Assembly (NCBI RefSeq): GCF_023078275.1
Contig: NC_062980.1
Location: 5,630,401 to 5,694,400 of the forward strand
Length of the DNA stretch: 64,000 nt
Source of the DNA: Leguminivora glycinivorella
Taxonomy: Eukaryota; Arthropoda; Insecta; Lepidoptera; Tortricidae
Direction of reading: 5' to 3'
Shown here: positions 45,388 to 57,752 of the stretch, one piece after another
How the letters are laid out: each line of letters starts with the position of its first letter
Numbering within the stretch: the stretch's first letter is position 1
Program-made: the position numbers and the translations under genes
Notes under the pieces: model-generated
Databases searched by the model: none
Told to the model about the DNA's origin: nothing
What the model saw: the letters and a program-made list of their open reading frames with translations, nothing else

Positions 45388-45942
45388 TAGGGTTCCGTAG
45401 TCAACTAGGAACCCTTATAGTTTCGCCATGTCTGTCTGTCCGTCCGTCCGTCCGTCCGTCCGTCCGTCCGTCCGCGGATAATCTCAGTAACCGTAAGCAC
45501 TAGAAAGCTGAAATTTGGTACCAATATGTATATCAATCACGCCAACAAAGTGCAAAAATAAAAAATGGAAAAAAATGTTTTATTAGGGTACCCCCCCTAC
45601 ATGTAAAGTGGGGGCTGATATTTTTTTTCATTCCAACCCCAATGTGTGATATATTGTTGGATAGGTATTTAAAAATGAATAAGGGTTTACTAAGATCGTT
45701 TTTTGATAATATTAATATTTTCGGAAATAATCGCTCCTAAAGGAAAAAAAAGTGCGTCCCCCCCCCTCTAACTTTTGAACCATATGTTTAAAAAATGTGA
45801 AAAAAATCATAAAAGTAGAACTTTATAAAGACTTTCTAGGAAAATTGTTTTGAACTTGATAGGTTCAGTAGTTTTTGAGAAAAATACGAAAAACTACGGA
45901 ACCCTACACTGAGCGTGGCCCGACACGCTCTTGGCCGGTTTT
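45388..45942 (+). repeat. Dispersed GTCC-microsatellite repeat (GGGTTCCGTAGTCAACTAGG)
   Basis: Begins GGGTTCCGTAGTCAACTAGG, has a GTCC run near 45430-45470, then AGCTGAAATTTGGTACCAAT. It ends GGAACCCTACACTGAGCGTG, GCCCGACACGCTCTTGGCCG. The GGGTTCCGTAG / CTACGGAACCC ends are inverted. It is a very common moth repeat, analogous in design to the TGTC family. Confidence 0.75.
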
Positions 45943-45998
45943 TTTTATTTATATTTAAGAAAAAGTTTCAAAACAAACGAGTTTTGATAAATTATTAC

Positions 45999-46218
45999 CT
46001 AAGGTACAGCGGGGCAAATTTCGACTGGGGGGCAAATGTAACTGGTCCATTTTTTCATGTTTTACAATACTTGCATTATAAAATAGAGTGTCCACCGGTT
46101 ATATATGGTAGGCGTGTTCAGTGGATACATGTAGAACTCAACATCATAGTGTAATAATGGAAAAAAACGGATTATTTACAATTGTCCCCTAGTCGAGATT
46201 TGCCCCGTTGTACCTTAT
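45999..46218. mobile_element. 220-bp MITE (AAGGTACAGCGGGGCAAATT ends)
   Basis: AAGGTACAGCGGGGCAAATTTCG on the left and CGAGATTTGCCCCGTTGTACCTT on the right form imperfect terminal inverted repeats extending over about 33 bp. No coding capacity. Confidence 0.7.
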
Positions 46219-46427
46219 GTCATTTTTGTCTTTTGGTTAGTACCGTATAGGTACGATTCATTTACAAAAATATGAAAATAGATCTGGGAGTCAGCTGCAG
46301 CCCTACAGAATGATAAATGAAAAACACACTTGAAATTTTACCAATAGCAAAGACACATATGGAAGTGTCAGGTAAAGTTCAAAATTGAAGCGCACTACAT
46401 AACGGAAATCCCTCTTTTTTTAATACC

Positions 46428-46545
46428 ACGTCGGTGGCCAAAAGGTATACGGTCCACCTGATAGAAAGCGGTCACCGTAACCTATGGACGCCTGCAACTC
46501 AAGGGGTGCCAGATGCGCGTTGCCGACCCCTTAGAAACTTGATAC
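46428..46545 (+). repeat. GTCGGTGGC-family dispersed repeat
   Basis: ACGTCGGTGGCCAAAAGGTATACGG, CCACCTGATAG, GGTCACCGTAACCTATGGACG and CATGCGCGTTGCC-like modules occur in the same order at 56169-56268 and, degraded, at 16514-16580. Confidence 0.7.
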
Positions 46546-46687
46546 ATGCATACAAATGTAGTTTATTTACAAAATCAAATTAAGTATTTGAATTAAACAT
46601 TAAAGATTGTGCATTAAGATTCTAAGACTTATTAAGCTTTAATTAGCTATTTTTTTACTGGATATGGTGGGCGATTTAAAATCATCC

Positions 46688-46846
46688 CGCGATATTTCGT
46701 CACTACTTTTAAAAAAACTTGTATCTTCGTCTGTCAATGAAAAGAAAATTGTAGTAAGTATGTATGGAATGCATTAGACTTACTGCGTTTTAACTTTGAG
46801 GAACAGCGTGAGATACGAGATTTTTAAAAGTAGTGACGATTTGTCA
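46688..46846. mobile_element. MITE-like inverted repeat
   Basis: CGTCACTACTTTTAAAAA...CTTGTATCT on the left is mirrored by AGATACGAG...TTTTTAAAAGTAGTGACG on the right. Arms are about 35 bp. Confidence 0.65.
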
Positions 46847-47382
46847 CTCTGGTTCTGGCCTGGCCTGCGACGTCGGGTAATGTGGCGCGATTATTTCATT
46901 CAAAATTCTGATCATAAATTATGGGTCCACCAACATTTACGGCATACTTAAACCATTGAGGTTCTAATTATAGTATTTATTGAATCGAAAATTATGAATT
47001 TATGATACTACATCGTCGCTCCTTGATAGGCTGATGACGTCTAGTATCATTACATTGGCGAATTATTATCATTGTCAGCAGTCAATAATATTAAACTTGG
47101 CCAGTTTACAGCCGTGTCTGAGCATAATAAATAATGAATAAACGGAGCGTGGGGAATGCACAAATGTCTCGACGACGCCGCTCCTATTAAACTTGTTGAT
47201 TTTTATTTTAAACTGAACTATTTAATGATTTCTACGGAATTTAGAGTACTTATCAATTCTGCATAGAAATCGTTCACAGAAAAATAGAACAAAATGCAAT
47301 CTACGTATACTCAAAAAAAAAAACGCGCACTATTTTTTTTCGCGTTTAGTTCGCTTTGGAAGTGTTGTCATTGTCACCCTTA

Positions 47383-47517
47383 GTGCGTTTTCACATTATC
47401 CGATCTGATATCGCATGTCGGACCGATTTTCCATACATTACAGGCGCCATCTTGGATTTTTTCTATTGAAATCTTTCCGACATCCGATACGGATCCGATA
47501 ATGGATCGTATTTATTT
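47383..47517. mobile_element. MITE-like element (GCGTTTTCACATTATCCGAT), copy 2
   Basis: GCGTTTTCACATTATCCGATCTGATATCG at the left and ATCCGATACGGATCCGATAATGG at the right are inverted, with GGCGCCATCTTGGATTTT inside. Same family as 40022-40148. Confidence 0.6.
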
Positions 47518-48511
47518 CAACATTATAATTATAAAATACTAAAAGGTAAGAAATATATACAATAAATAAAATACATTAACTAAACTAATTTATGTACTAA
47601 CTTAAAATTAACTTACAAATAAAAAATATGTTGTGTTTATTTATATTTCACATATTGCCTCGATCTGACAAAATGGTTGAACTGTGAGTTGTTCTCTAAA
47701 CTAGGTAACCAATGTATTTTCTGAACCGATTCGCATACGTTGAATCGTGAAAAGTTTAGAAAACTTTGCCAATAAGCTGCTAAACATTTCAGGAAATTAG
47801 GCCAATGTCGGCTCAGTTTAGGTTAATGGATAATACTTACTTATCTAGTCTATTTGCGCCAACGCATTTACGAGAAAATTTGAGGCCGATTCAAATATAA
47901 CATTTCTTTGTAAATTTGGGCTGGTTTTGATAAGACCTTGATAATAGTCTTGGTGATTGGTCTGATATCGAGACTTTTTACTTTGTTTTATATAAAAATG
48001 TACTAAGGAGACGTTTTTTGTTTGAATTACACTCGGGCGGCGGCGTGGCGTCCGTTTCGCGTCCTACGACGTGCATCGCCTGTGTGTGGATCACGGCTTA
48101 GGTGTAGTTACAGGTAAAATTTGTCAGTATTTAAAATCCGACTCACTTCCCGTTTTCGATTTAGCTGAAAGTTCGCATATGTAAATGCAATATTACGACA
48201 ATGCAATATTATGACGACGTAGAGCTTATCTGATGATTGAGACAGGAGTTGACCATGGGAACTTTTGATTTTAATTAAAATAACGCAAACTAATTTTGTT
48301 GAGAGTTGTAAATGACCACCATATTGCCAATTTGCCAATTTTTTTTTTCAATTCATCATTTATTTTCAATATGAATGGAATATATTCACTTCTTAGTTAA
48401 AACGTAGCTGTAATGATAAAAACTTAAAAATTGCAAATAAATAAAACGAAAACAACTTACATACAAAATGGAATTCCAACAAATTAAAAATAGAAATTCT
48501 CGGAATTAAAT

Positions 48512-48604
48512 CCGGCACAATAGGCGTTTTAGGCACAATAGGCAAAACCGGCACAATAGGCGTTTTAGGCACAACTGGCACATCCGGCACATTAGGCACT
48601 ATTT
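48512..48604 (+). repeat. GGCACAATAGGC repeats upstream of element B promoter
   Basis: Units GGCACAATAGGC and CGTTTTAGGCACAA alternate over about 90 bp just upstream of the promoter, and again at about 57929-58021. They give rise to a spurious Val/Pro-rich frame (VPNVPDVPVVPKTPIVPVLP) on the minus strand in both LTRs. The position corresponds to the GTCTCC repeats of element A. Confidence 0.75.
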
Positions 48605-48642
48605 GCCATTTAACAACACAGCGCATGCGTTAAAATCGGGAC

Positions 48643-48852
48643 AATAAAACTCAGAGCGCAGCGTCAGAGGGGATCAGTCGGCTAGGGAACGTTGAGGTGC
48701 TCACTTCAGAAGAATTGGTGAAGTCATTCGACTAGGGAGCATTGAAGGGAACACATCAGTAGTTTAAGAAGGAAGCGGACTTGAGGCACGAGCATTGAGA
48801 GGTTGGAGACTGGCGAGAAGGTATCTTGGTAAATTAGACTTGAAGACTACAA
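48643..48852 (+). promoter_or_regulatory. Element B LTR promoter, leader and splice donor
   Basis: A TATA-like AATAAAA at 48643-48649 is followed 30 bp later by ATCAGTC, a good arthropod initiator with +1 at about 48676. After a 177-nt leader comes a strong donor (CTACAA then GTAAGT, GT at 48853). The second LTR repeats this at about +9,417. Confidence 0.55.
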
Positions 48853-51800
48853 GTAAGTGTCCAGATTGTTTATTTTGAATGTGTTTATATTTGTAATTTT
48901 AGATTAATGCTATTATCTGAAGGTGATAAATTTTAATATTGGTACTTATTAATTTCATATGAACAAGATATTCATGAATGTTATATTTATGTGGTAATTA
49001 TTTAAAGACGTACAAATTTCAATTTATTTTTTACATACAATTAACTCTAACGGTTAATTTGGAATATTATTGATTGAGATCTGAATATCTCTAATATGAC
49101 TACTACATGAAACAAAATAGATACATAAAATATTACACATATTTACTTTATGTATATACACTTCTATTAGCTAGAATCTCTTTGGGTGATTAGAAGGATC
49201 TCCATACTATAGTCTCACTCCTAAGTAAAATAATTTTGCTATTCCAATGAAAGTAGGATTAATAACTTTATTTATTGTTCATAACATGTAAACTTTATTA
49301 GAGTCAAAGGATAACTTGTGGGAATTAATACTAATACCTAATACTAAATACAAGGGAGGCATAGGACATCTATGGATGTTAGGATCCTGTCGCTATCAAG
49401 GAAAATCATTGATATAAAAATAAGATTGTTCACAAAAGTTGAATCATTGATACTGGCCTCGAGATTGGCAGACTTTGGAATCATCATTCCATTTTCATAA
49501 TATGGTTAACGATAACGTTGTCTGGGAGACCAAACAATTCTAGCATTGACTAGTGAAACACGATGTCAAGCAATGGACCACTATACTCGGAACGTGGGAA
49601 ATTGCACGCATATAGAATTTATATTTTGTGATCTTGGACAACTTTCGATGGCTAAGGCCGAACCAAAATATATATATGGGATGGCGTGTGAGTCTGGGGA
49701 TTTGTCGTTCGAAAGGCTAGATCAATGAAGTATTTGTCTTAGTATCAAAAGAAGGTCAATGAATAGGCCCAATAATGGGTATCAAAATAGATATTCTGTT
49801 TCCTTGATAGATCAGGGGTAGGCAGAGCAGTTTCTATCCTGACGGTAGAGGACTTGGTTGCAGAATCATCCCAAAACATATAAAATTATACCGGGATTAA
49901 AGGGTCCTTGACTAAATATTTGATATCTACTACTATGGTAGTACATTTTTAAGTAGTGCAAAGACACTTTACATCAGTTTACCTTTGTTCTAAGGATCCC
50001 ATTTGTTCAATGTTTGATAAAACATAAATTGAACCAGCAACCTGGTTTGTCCATATGCTCGAGCGAGGTCCTTATAATAGGCTATATTATATTATACATC
50101 TATTATTCCTACGTATAAGGGACTCGTGGGTCGGAAACAATTAACCCCATTTTAAATAATGTCTTGTATATATTTTTAATATATTTCCTGTATTTATATT
50201 CCTTACACAATTCTACCTATCTCTCACACTCTTATCTCAACGCACTAAATTCTTTCACAAATGTCGTTCACTCTGCTTATTATACCTCAAGTGAATATAT
50301 TACTGCCTTAGTTTTATCAACTTAAATTTAACCCTAATAGCAAGTTCCTAAAGGTAAAAAGAATCTGGATTGCTACGCACAACTACGGGGTCCTTCCACT
50401 TACTAGACGATCACAGTATTTGTTTTAATGGCCAATTTTTAATAGTGTATAGTTTTAATTAGGGCTAACAATTTGGACTTAAGTTAGGTAGTGTTAGGTT
50501 AATAAAGGGTGAATTAATTAAGGGGGTAGCGGGGTGTTACAAAGTGTTAGTCCATGACCAGGATGTAATAGACCCTAAATATGTCCAATTGTTAGCATAT
50601 TCAAGTGACATTTTGTCACAAAGTGTTGCTGTGAATGAGATATCCTTTTTAGGAACTTGCTATCCTTCATGCTGAAACTTTATGTTAATTTTGTATCATT
50701 CGTCTATTCTTATTAACCACTGCGTAATAGTCTAAGGGGCAATCAAGCTATTGATAGTTTCTAAGATACGTTTCATCTTGTAGTAAGTTTTGTAAGTTTA
50801 AGGTCACTAACCTGGATTTTTAAACAAAGTTATAATCCGATATTGAAACAGAAACATTGCACTTTGCACAACACATTTCACTCACTTTAGACATAGCTGT
50901 GTAATTTTAAAACCATTGTAGGCTTATCACTTATCTAATTAGATTTTTATTTCACTTTAATTCACTATTCAAAGAACTAATGACAGTTTGCGCTTCTAGC
51001 GTAAACTAAACTTATAAACGTTACCCGTTACGAACTTAGGACGCGGCTTTATACGATAATTGGAATCGCGTGTGCACATGGTATTGTATGTAAACAATAA
51101 CATAATTATCGATCAACAACGTGCGTACAGACTGATAAGAGATAACACGTGCAGAAAACTGTCATCGACTAGGGACACCGGGGATAGAAGAAAGTATTTG
51201 AGGCTATTGTAAAAATGTCAAACCAGCTGTCAATGAAACAATTCAATTGGAATGGCAAATTTAGAAAAGTTATTCGTTTTCTAGCTAATATTTATTCTGT
51301 TGCGATAATGAAGAGATTATAGCAAAAATAAAACCTCAATGGTATCGGTTATATTTATCTACTGGGAAAGTTTTGTACTAAAACAAATTAGTCGTTACTG
51401 AAAGCAATTACGCACAGATCGACTGTCTTGTGGTAATTTTGTGTCGAGGGTTCTTTAAAACGATATCATGGAAGATTATAAATACTTAGATACATCAAAA
51501 TAATTTAATATTAAAACGTTGTACATGTTTTATGTTAAGGGAAACTTTTACTGTTTAGTGAATCAAGATTTCCCGTTCTGTTGGTTATAATATATCTGCC
51601 AGTCTCACTAAATAAGGTAGAAATAAGCAAGGAAATACTGCTAGTATTTTAGGTACTTTGCTCTGTGGGCCTCTGTAGGAATTGATTTCTAACTAGATTT
51701 GGCATGTAGTATGTATGTATGTCATGTACAAGTTGCTAGTATTGGCATGTTCTTTTAAGAAACAGAATAAGCTAAATTAATGACAGTATGCGATACACAG

Positions 51801-54171
51801 ACTTGATTAAGTACATTTTGTCAAAATCTATTCTTCATGTGTCAGTGTCGCATATCATGGTAAGAAATGTCACTTTGACAGCAAGAACACCATCATGATC
51901 ACTCTTACCTCACTATCTTCTCGCCCCTTTTCCGTGTTATCAACTGATTAGTGATAAGCTGTTATCAGCTAGAGAAGAACTAGGAAATAAAATGATGATT
52001 GATCTAGACAAGCGTTAAGCTGTGAAATATTTATTTTAGCTGTGATTATACTGACAATAATCTTATGTTGTCAACAGGGCGACTCATTGATTTGATTTTG
52101 ATTTATTTTTAAATAAAATTAACAATAGAATAAGTAATGGTATTCATAATCATAGGGAAACGAGTAGCAATTAGCACGTTTCATACTTACTAACAACTAA
52201 GGATTAGTTGTCTTCCACTGAAGTGTGAACAAATTATAATTACTTGAAAGAGACAAACATTCAAGTAGCTTATTGACAAGAATGTCAAGAACATACAATC
52301 TAGAATTTAAGCATAGTTCTTAAGTACTTAAGTAAGGAGTTAGGCACACCATTCATTAATCTCAGGCAAGCTTATAGCTAGGAATATTTTTATTGACAGT
52401 CAGTCTGAGTCATTATATAAGATAGTATTCAGAGCTGTGTTAACATGAAATGATTCCCATCAGTGAACAGATTGCAGTAGCTATTGCATTTAATAATTAG
52501 GGATATGGTGAATCACACACTAGCAAAATTATGAAGGAAGGTGGTAAATGAAACACCCACAAAATGCTTTATTAGTAATATTGAAAAGGTGCACAAAAAC
52601 AAAAAAAAACCCAGAGCATATATGTTCATTTCGTTTCCATTAGACGGAAAAGCGCCACTCCATGCAGGAAAAATAGAATAGAGAAGTAACTTTTAGTTAG
52701 GATTATTCGGGAAACCATGGGAAAAGATATTATGTTCCTCTTCTCGATGACTTTTGAAAAGTATCTTGATGTGAGACACGTTGAGTGATGATCATATTTG
52801 GTGTAGTCAGTGTAGGCGTTGGAAGTGATTGTACATGGAGAAGAATTTTCACTCTTTCATTGAAACCTGGAACAAAAATGAAGGGTAAATACATTTCAGT
52901 TAAAACATTTAGAATGCAATTCCACTATTGGATGTGCATTCCTTTTTTATACATACAGGTCAACAAGTCATATAATGAATTGCTTTTTTTTGTCAAGACA
53001 TCTTCATGAAGTTGGCTTTCAATGATATTGTAATATTGTATTGTCATCCCACTTATTGGTTTTATAAAATTTCAGCTCTTTAGGTAGCATGTAGCTAGTA
53101 AATATATCAACTATGGAGTAGTCTACAATATAACCTAAGGTTACAATAGGAAAGCATAATTGCCAAGAGCAAGCTTTTTAAAAATATTTATCAGTAGATT
53201 GTGATTAGAGTAATTCTAGTATACTATAAAATAAAGCAAGTAAGTTGATCATAGGTTTCCTGTATTTATAACTTTGTCAGATTATCCATCTATCTGTTTT
53301 AATTGGTTGAACCAGATATCAGTGGATGGAGCAGGTTAGTATAAATTAAGTACTTATGAATGTAGATAAATAAGCTAGACTTAAGATTTTAGACTTAGTA
53401 GTAGTGTTTGTGCCAAATATAGTGCACAGTATAATAGTTTGGATGAACAAGTGAAGTCAGTCTGTAGTAGACTTGCTATTATTACCTCTAGAATCAGGAA
53501 TAAGAGCAAATAATATAATTTACCTTAGAGTAAACCAAAGAATAAAAAATAAATAAATAAAATATTTTACCATTGTCTATGTAGATCAGACATACAAGAG
53601 CTGAGCCAGGTCAGCCTGGGAGTCATTTTGTTGCAATTGAATGTGTTTCGAGCACACACATGTTGCTCAGTCAAAGGGGCATGCAGGGGCATGGAGTTCC
53701 AATTTGTACATAGCCGGGGAAGGGGCAGGACGTTGATCCTAGTATAATGGCAGCGATGCTCAGCATACTCTGGAAAAGTTAAGAAAATAATTATTAATTA
53801 AGTAGGAGATAAGTCCTAGTTATAAGCATAAGTTATAAGAATAAGATTGATTGGCAGAGATTTTATAACTAAATAGGTATTTGATCATTTTATTAATTAG
53901 GGTCTATTTTAATTACGGGATAAATTTCAATTTTATCATACAATACATTATCGAAATAAAGTTTAGTCAAACCAAAGTGAAATAATTGACTTAACAACAT
54001 AAAAGGTAAATAAATAATAAAAATTGAAGGGGCATTTTTGTACAGGCCTACTTGATTACAAACTAAGCATGATTCTTATTATTGACATTCGGTAATGCTT
54101 ACATTCTTCATTTATACAATTTTTGCTTAAAACCAACATTGCTTGGTCAAACTTTAAAATTCATTCAACCT

Positions 54172-54405
54172 CCTTGCATCATTCCGGTGTTTGCCACGGC
54201 TCATGGAAGCATGGAGTCTGCTTGACAGCTAATTCCAGGATTTGGCGTAGGCACTAATTTTCAATAGGTCTTATTGAAATTAGTCTGGTTTCCTCACAAT
54301 GATTTCCTTCACTCAAAAGCAACTGGCAAATATCAGATGACAGTTCTCAAGGACAATGGGTCGCGGTTCGAACCTTATAATTCAAGGCATACAAATAATT
54401 TTATT
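54172..54405 (+). repeat. CTCATGGGAGCCTGGGG-family repeat, diverged
   Basis: CCTCCTTGCATCATTCCGGT, TTTGCCACGGCTCATGGAAG, TTGGCGTAGGCACTAATTTT and a B-box-like GCGGTTCGAACC near the end. Clearly related to 61632-61795 but with many changes. Confidence 0.65.
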
Positions 54406-54469
54406 AACACTAGGTGAGATTAGTTAACAGATTACAGAATCATTAGACATTAAAAGTGTAACTTACATA

Positions 54470-54740
54470 TTACGAAGCAGTACAGGTGATGCAAGCCGTG
54501 ATCGTCGGTGCCTTGTCTACTCATGGAAGCGGTCCGTCGAAAAATGAGCTGCGACTGGCAGGTTTGAGCTGGTGGAGCGAGGTCACGAGGGTTGCTGAAG
54601 ATAGGAAGGCGTGGCGTGAGCTTGTGAAGGCCCTTTGTACCTCCGGGGAGTCTTAGGACTACAACACCCACACATAACTGGTAAGGTAGTATAGTGGCAC
54701 TGGGGCTTAACTCCAAGGGGCATCTAGCACCCAATACCTG
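54470..54740 (+). pseudogene. Degraded LINE ORF2 C-terminus and 3' end
   Basis: On the plus strand the frame reads LSTHGSGPSKNELRLAGL, SWWSEVTRVAEDRKAWREL and VKALCTSGES then stop. This resembles the Trp/Cys-containing tail (WW..V...A.DR..WR..V.ALC) at the C-terminus of several insect LINE polyproteins. Downstream TTGGAGTTAAGCCCCAG-type sequence (minus strand) also looks like a LINE 3' end. Only the tail remains. The opposite-strand frame (54450-54800) is a shadow. Confidence 0.5.
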
Positions 54741-56168
54741 AAACATGTAAATAGGCGGACATAAGAAATAGGAAGTTGTAGGCTTACTAAAATTCTCCAT
54801 CTCTAAGACCAGAATTAGAATGTTATTGTAGTGCGCTATAGGAATTAGACAATCTCTCTATTGGAAAACATTTTACCATTTTAGCAAGTCAAGGTTTAAA
54901 CTAAACTATGAACTGCTTTGTGATGGACAAGTTAAATACATTATTACTTACGGCGAAAACTTGGCTAATTCCATTATGGTATCATCAAATCATCATGAAA
55001 GAAAACCACGTAGTTCCACTGGCGTCATGGGGTCATTTTATTATTGTAGCTAAAGGTTCGGTTTGTTTCATTATTGTTCATGATGTTTTCCATAATCTAA
55101 AACCAAACAAGCATTTATTTATTACATTCGTTATACACATTTTGTGTTGTATTTACCACATTACTAACAACATATATCATTACTTAGTTAATGTATTACT
55201 CACTTTTTTATGATTTATAACAAATACAAGCCAGCAGGTCGATAAATTACGTAATTTTCAGTTCCAAATAATGCGTGTACGTCTGAACGGCATCCATTTT
55301 TCTTTTATTTCTGTCTGACTGACAGTAATGACGTGGCAATGACGTCAGCATAGCAAATGTTGCCATAGAAAAATCAAAAGGGCTCTATAGATCATAAGAC
55401 ATTTGACGGACCGGATGCGACTAAAATTTATCCAGTATGAATGGGGCTCTGCAGACTATGTGTAACGAATTGTAGAATAATAAAATAGAGACAGTGATTT
55501 GACGTTTACATTCAATCTTAATGTTTTTTTTATATAAATATGAAATAAATAAATAAATATTGGGGACATCTTACACAGTTCAACTTAGCCCCAAACCTAT
55601 CAAATTTTGTGCTATGGGTGCTAAGCGACGATATGCCTATTTGAATGGATAAAAACATGCTTGTATACAAGGGAAATATCCATGACTCATATAAATATAT
55701 TCTGTAGAGTTTCATTGTGGAGAAAAATATTATTATAGTAAAATTTTGTTTAGACTGCTAGTATACTATGACAAATTTAAAAGGTCAGTTGAAGAACACC
55801 AAATTTCAAACTTTCTATGTTTTGCTGAATAACGGACTGTCGAACCATATGATAGATATAAAACAAGATAAATAGGTAATGCGTAGTAGTACAGGATTTA
55901 CTAGCTTTTGGCCGCTGCTTCGCTCGCATACTGTTCGAAACGTAATTCTTGTTCAATCGTTTACAAAACAAAGTAAGATTTCAGTTGGATCTGTAGATGT
56001 CGGTGTACGGTACTTTAGCCATATTACCATCATTGAATAACAATGCAACAATCGTTGCAATCATTTATTTAGAAAAATAGTACGTACATTATTATGTGCA
56101 ACCAAGTCTAATATTTCGTCATGTTTGGAAACTTTCACTCATGTGTCTTTCCATCTTTTTTATGTAAT

Positions 56169-56268
56169 ACGTCGGTGGCAAATAAGCATAAGGCCCGCCT
56201 GATGTAAACGGTTACCGTAAGCTATGGACGCCTGCACCTCAAACAGTGTCACATGCGCGTTGCGTTAA
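56169..56268 (+). repeat. GTCGGTGGC-family dispersed repeat
   Basis: ACGTCGGTGGCAAATAAGCA, TAAGGCCCGCCTGATGTAAA, CGGTTACCGTAAGCTATGGA, CGCCTGCACCTC and ACATGCGCGTTGCG in order. It is the best-preserved of the three copies and lies inside element B. Confidence 0.75.
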
Positions 56269-57735
56269 GTACACATTTTCCGAAGTATTGTCCTATAGGG
56301 TTATTAAGCTAACGATAGTTCAGTATGTAGGTATGTGTGTATGTTTGTAACGATAATACTAGAAGATAGTTATGTCATAGAGTTAGAAGATGTTATCAGA
56401 GCAGTCAGGCGTAACAAGTTAGGTACTTGTATTATTTTTCCTACTTACAAAAGGAGAATTCTTAGCAGTATCATCTTCCATGATTTAACTTTGCGTCTTG
56501 AACTATAGGTTAAAAAAAAATGTAAGTAATTAATACTTAACGGTAATTGGTGTCACATACAATATTTTGGAGTTTTGCGTACAATTTTGCGTACGTTTGT
56601 ATAGGGTTAATGCGAAAGTTAAATGTAAGACGTGATTGCGTAGGGTGATTCATAAAGTAAAAAATAACATAGTCTCTGTACTTACGATATAAGTACCTAT
56701 ATATATTATTTTTAATTTCTGATCAATTTGAAAAATTGATAAAGCTTTTTAATTATGATATCATACATTATTTTTACTGTCATTATCTAAGTAGACTTGC
56801 AGGTATGACAGAAACAGTAAAATTGAGCGTATGAGGAAGGATGAAATCTGAATGAGTAGTATAAATGAGAGTCACATAATAGAAAGAAGAGAGGTTTAGC
56901 TAGATGAATGGATGGAGAGTCGTTTGAAGATATGAAGGGTTTCCTCATGTTTGCAAGTTTGAGAATAGTGACGGCAGTTATTGGAATTTTAGAATGGGGA
57001 AAGGGTTACACAAACTTGTTACCACGAGAGTTAGGTGTTAGGATAAATAATTTATACCTTTTACAGGTACATTCTTTTGGTAACAACATACTCTACATGC
57101 CGCTAACAAACGAACTAAACACACACCCTGTGTCTTTATGGGATAAATCAGATAATTTTGTCTGGCATATATAAAAAAAATGTGACTTAACATGGAATCA
57201 TATTTATAAAATTGTTGATTTGATTAAAACATTGATTGTCTGATTACTCTTATAATTATACATAGGACATTATGCCGAGAAAGGAGGAAAATTATTGATT
57301 AGTATTGAGTTGTGGACTGGTTCCTTGAACTATGGGGAGAACAGTTGTCAGTGGCTACCTGAGAATAGAAAGGCTTTTTCTTTCTAGTGAAGAGATCTTT
57401 GTAAGTTCATAATATCTGTACAATGGAGATAGCGGGTTACCTGTCGGACAATGTGACTAACTACCCATATGAGGATGCAAGGATTTTACCATTAGGGTAC
57501 ATTTGATTCACAACCAAATGCTTTTACTGGAATGAAAATTCTGGCTGGTGGCAATTTGACTCATGTGTCTGGGTAACTATTAAGTTCATAATTCGTGCTG
57601 GATCAGTGAGGTTCTTTTGAGTATTGGTCACTTTTATTCACCACAACTATGAAAATGGGGAATTGAAAATTTCAATAACTGAATTATTTTATTGGTTATT
57701 TTCGTTTAACACAAAATGTTATTTTGAATCAAACG

Positions 57736-57752
57736 AAAATAAAAGGGGCAGA
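57736..57752 (+). promoter_or_regulatory. Polypurine tract of element B
   Basis: AAAATAAAAGGGGCAGA, 17 bases with a single C and a single T, immediately before TGTAACGG of the 3' LTR. This is the expected plus-strand primer site of an LTR retrotransposon and the best single evidence that element B moved by reverse transcription. Confidence 0.65.

Larger units (their letters stand above)
39277..48408. other. Gene-poor stretch filled with dispersed repeats
   Basis: No coding exon was recognised. Besides the repeats listed separately, 41400-41640 resembles the 3' end of a LINE on the minus strand, and 43515-43680 (CTCGAGTAAACGAAAGATTCC, CGAGCGCAGCGAGTG) is a further moth repeat. Short frames at 43977-44213 and 44310-44544 are open on both strands, which argues against either being real. 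Confidence 0.5.
48409..50504 (+). repeat. Element B 5' LTR, internally deleted near its start
   Basis: Matches 57831-59914 from GATAAAAACTTAAAAATTG onward. Before that it keeps only TGTAA, then joins directly, so about 75 bp present in the other LTR (57758-57831) are missing. Its end is set where the copies diverge (GGTTAATA then AAGGG versus CTATT). Confidence 0.8.
50505..57752 (+). other. Element B interior, 7.25 kb, no long ORF
   Basis: No open frame resembles a retroelement protein of the LTR class. It contains older repeats: the CTCATGG-family at 54172-54405, a LINE 3' fragment at 54470-54740 and the GTCGGTGGC repeat at 56169-56268. They show the interior is a mosaic that has collected insertions or captured genomic DNA. 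Near the left end the minus strand has a short Met-initiated frame with paired cysteines (CCAKC), closed by a stop after 24 codons. Confidence 0.65.

Noticed and set aside
48393..48626. Val/Pro-repeat frame on the minus strand (twin at 57783-58043)
   Set aside because: Product of the GGCACAATAGGC repeats upstream of the LTR promoter, opposite to the element's strand.
54450..54800. 116-codon minus-strand frame in element B
   Set aside because: The plus strand of the same region encodes a recognisable LINE C-terminal tail, so this is its shadow.
54908..55213. 101-codon hydrophobic frame
   Set aside because: AT-rich, low-complexity hydrophobic composition, no splice signals or family motif.
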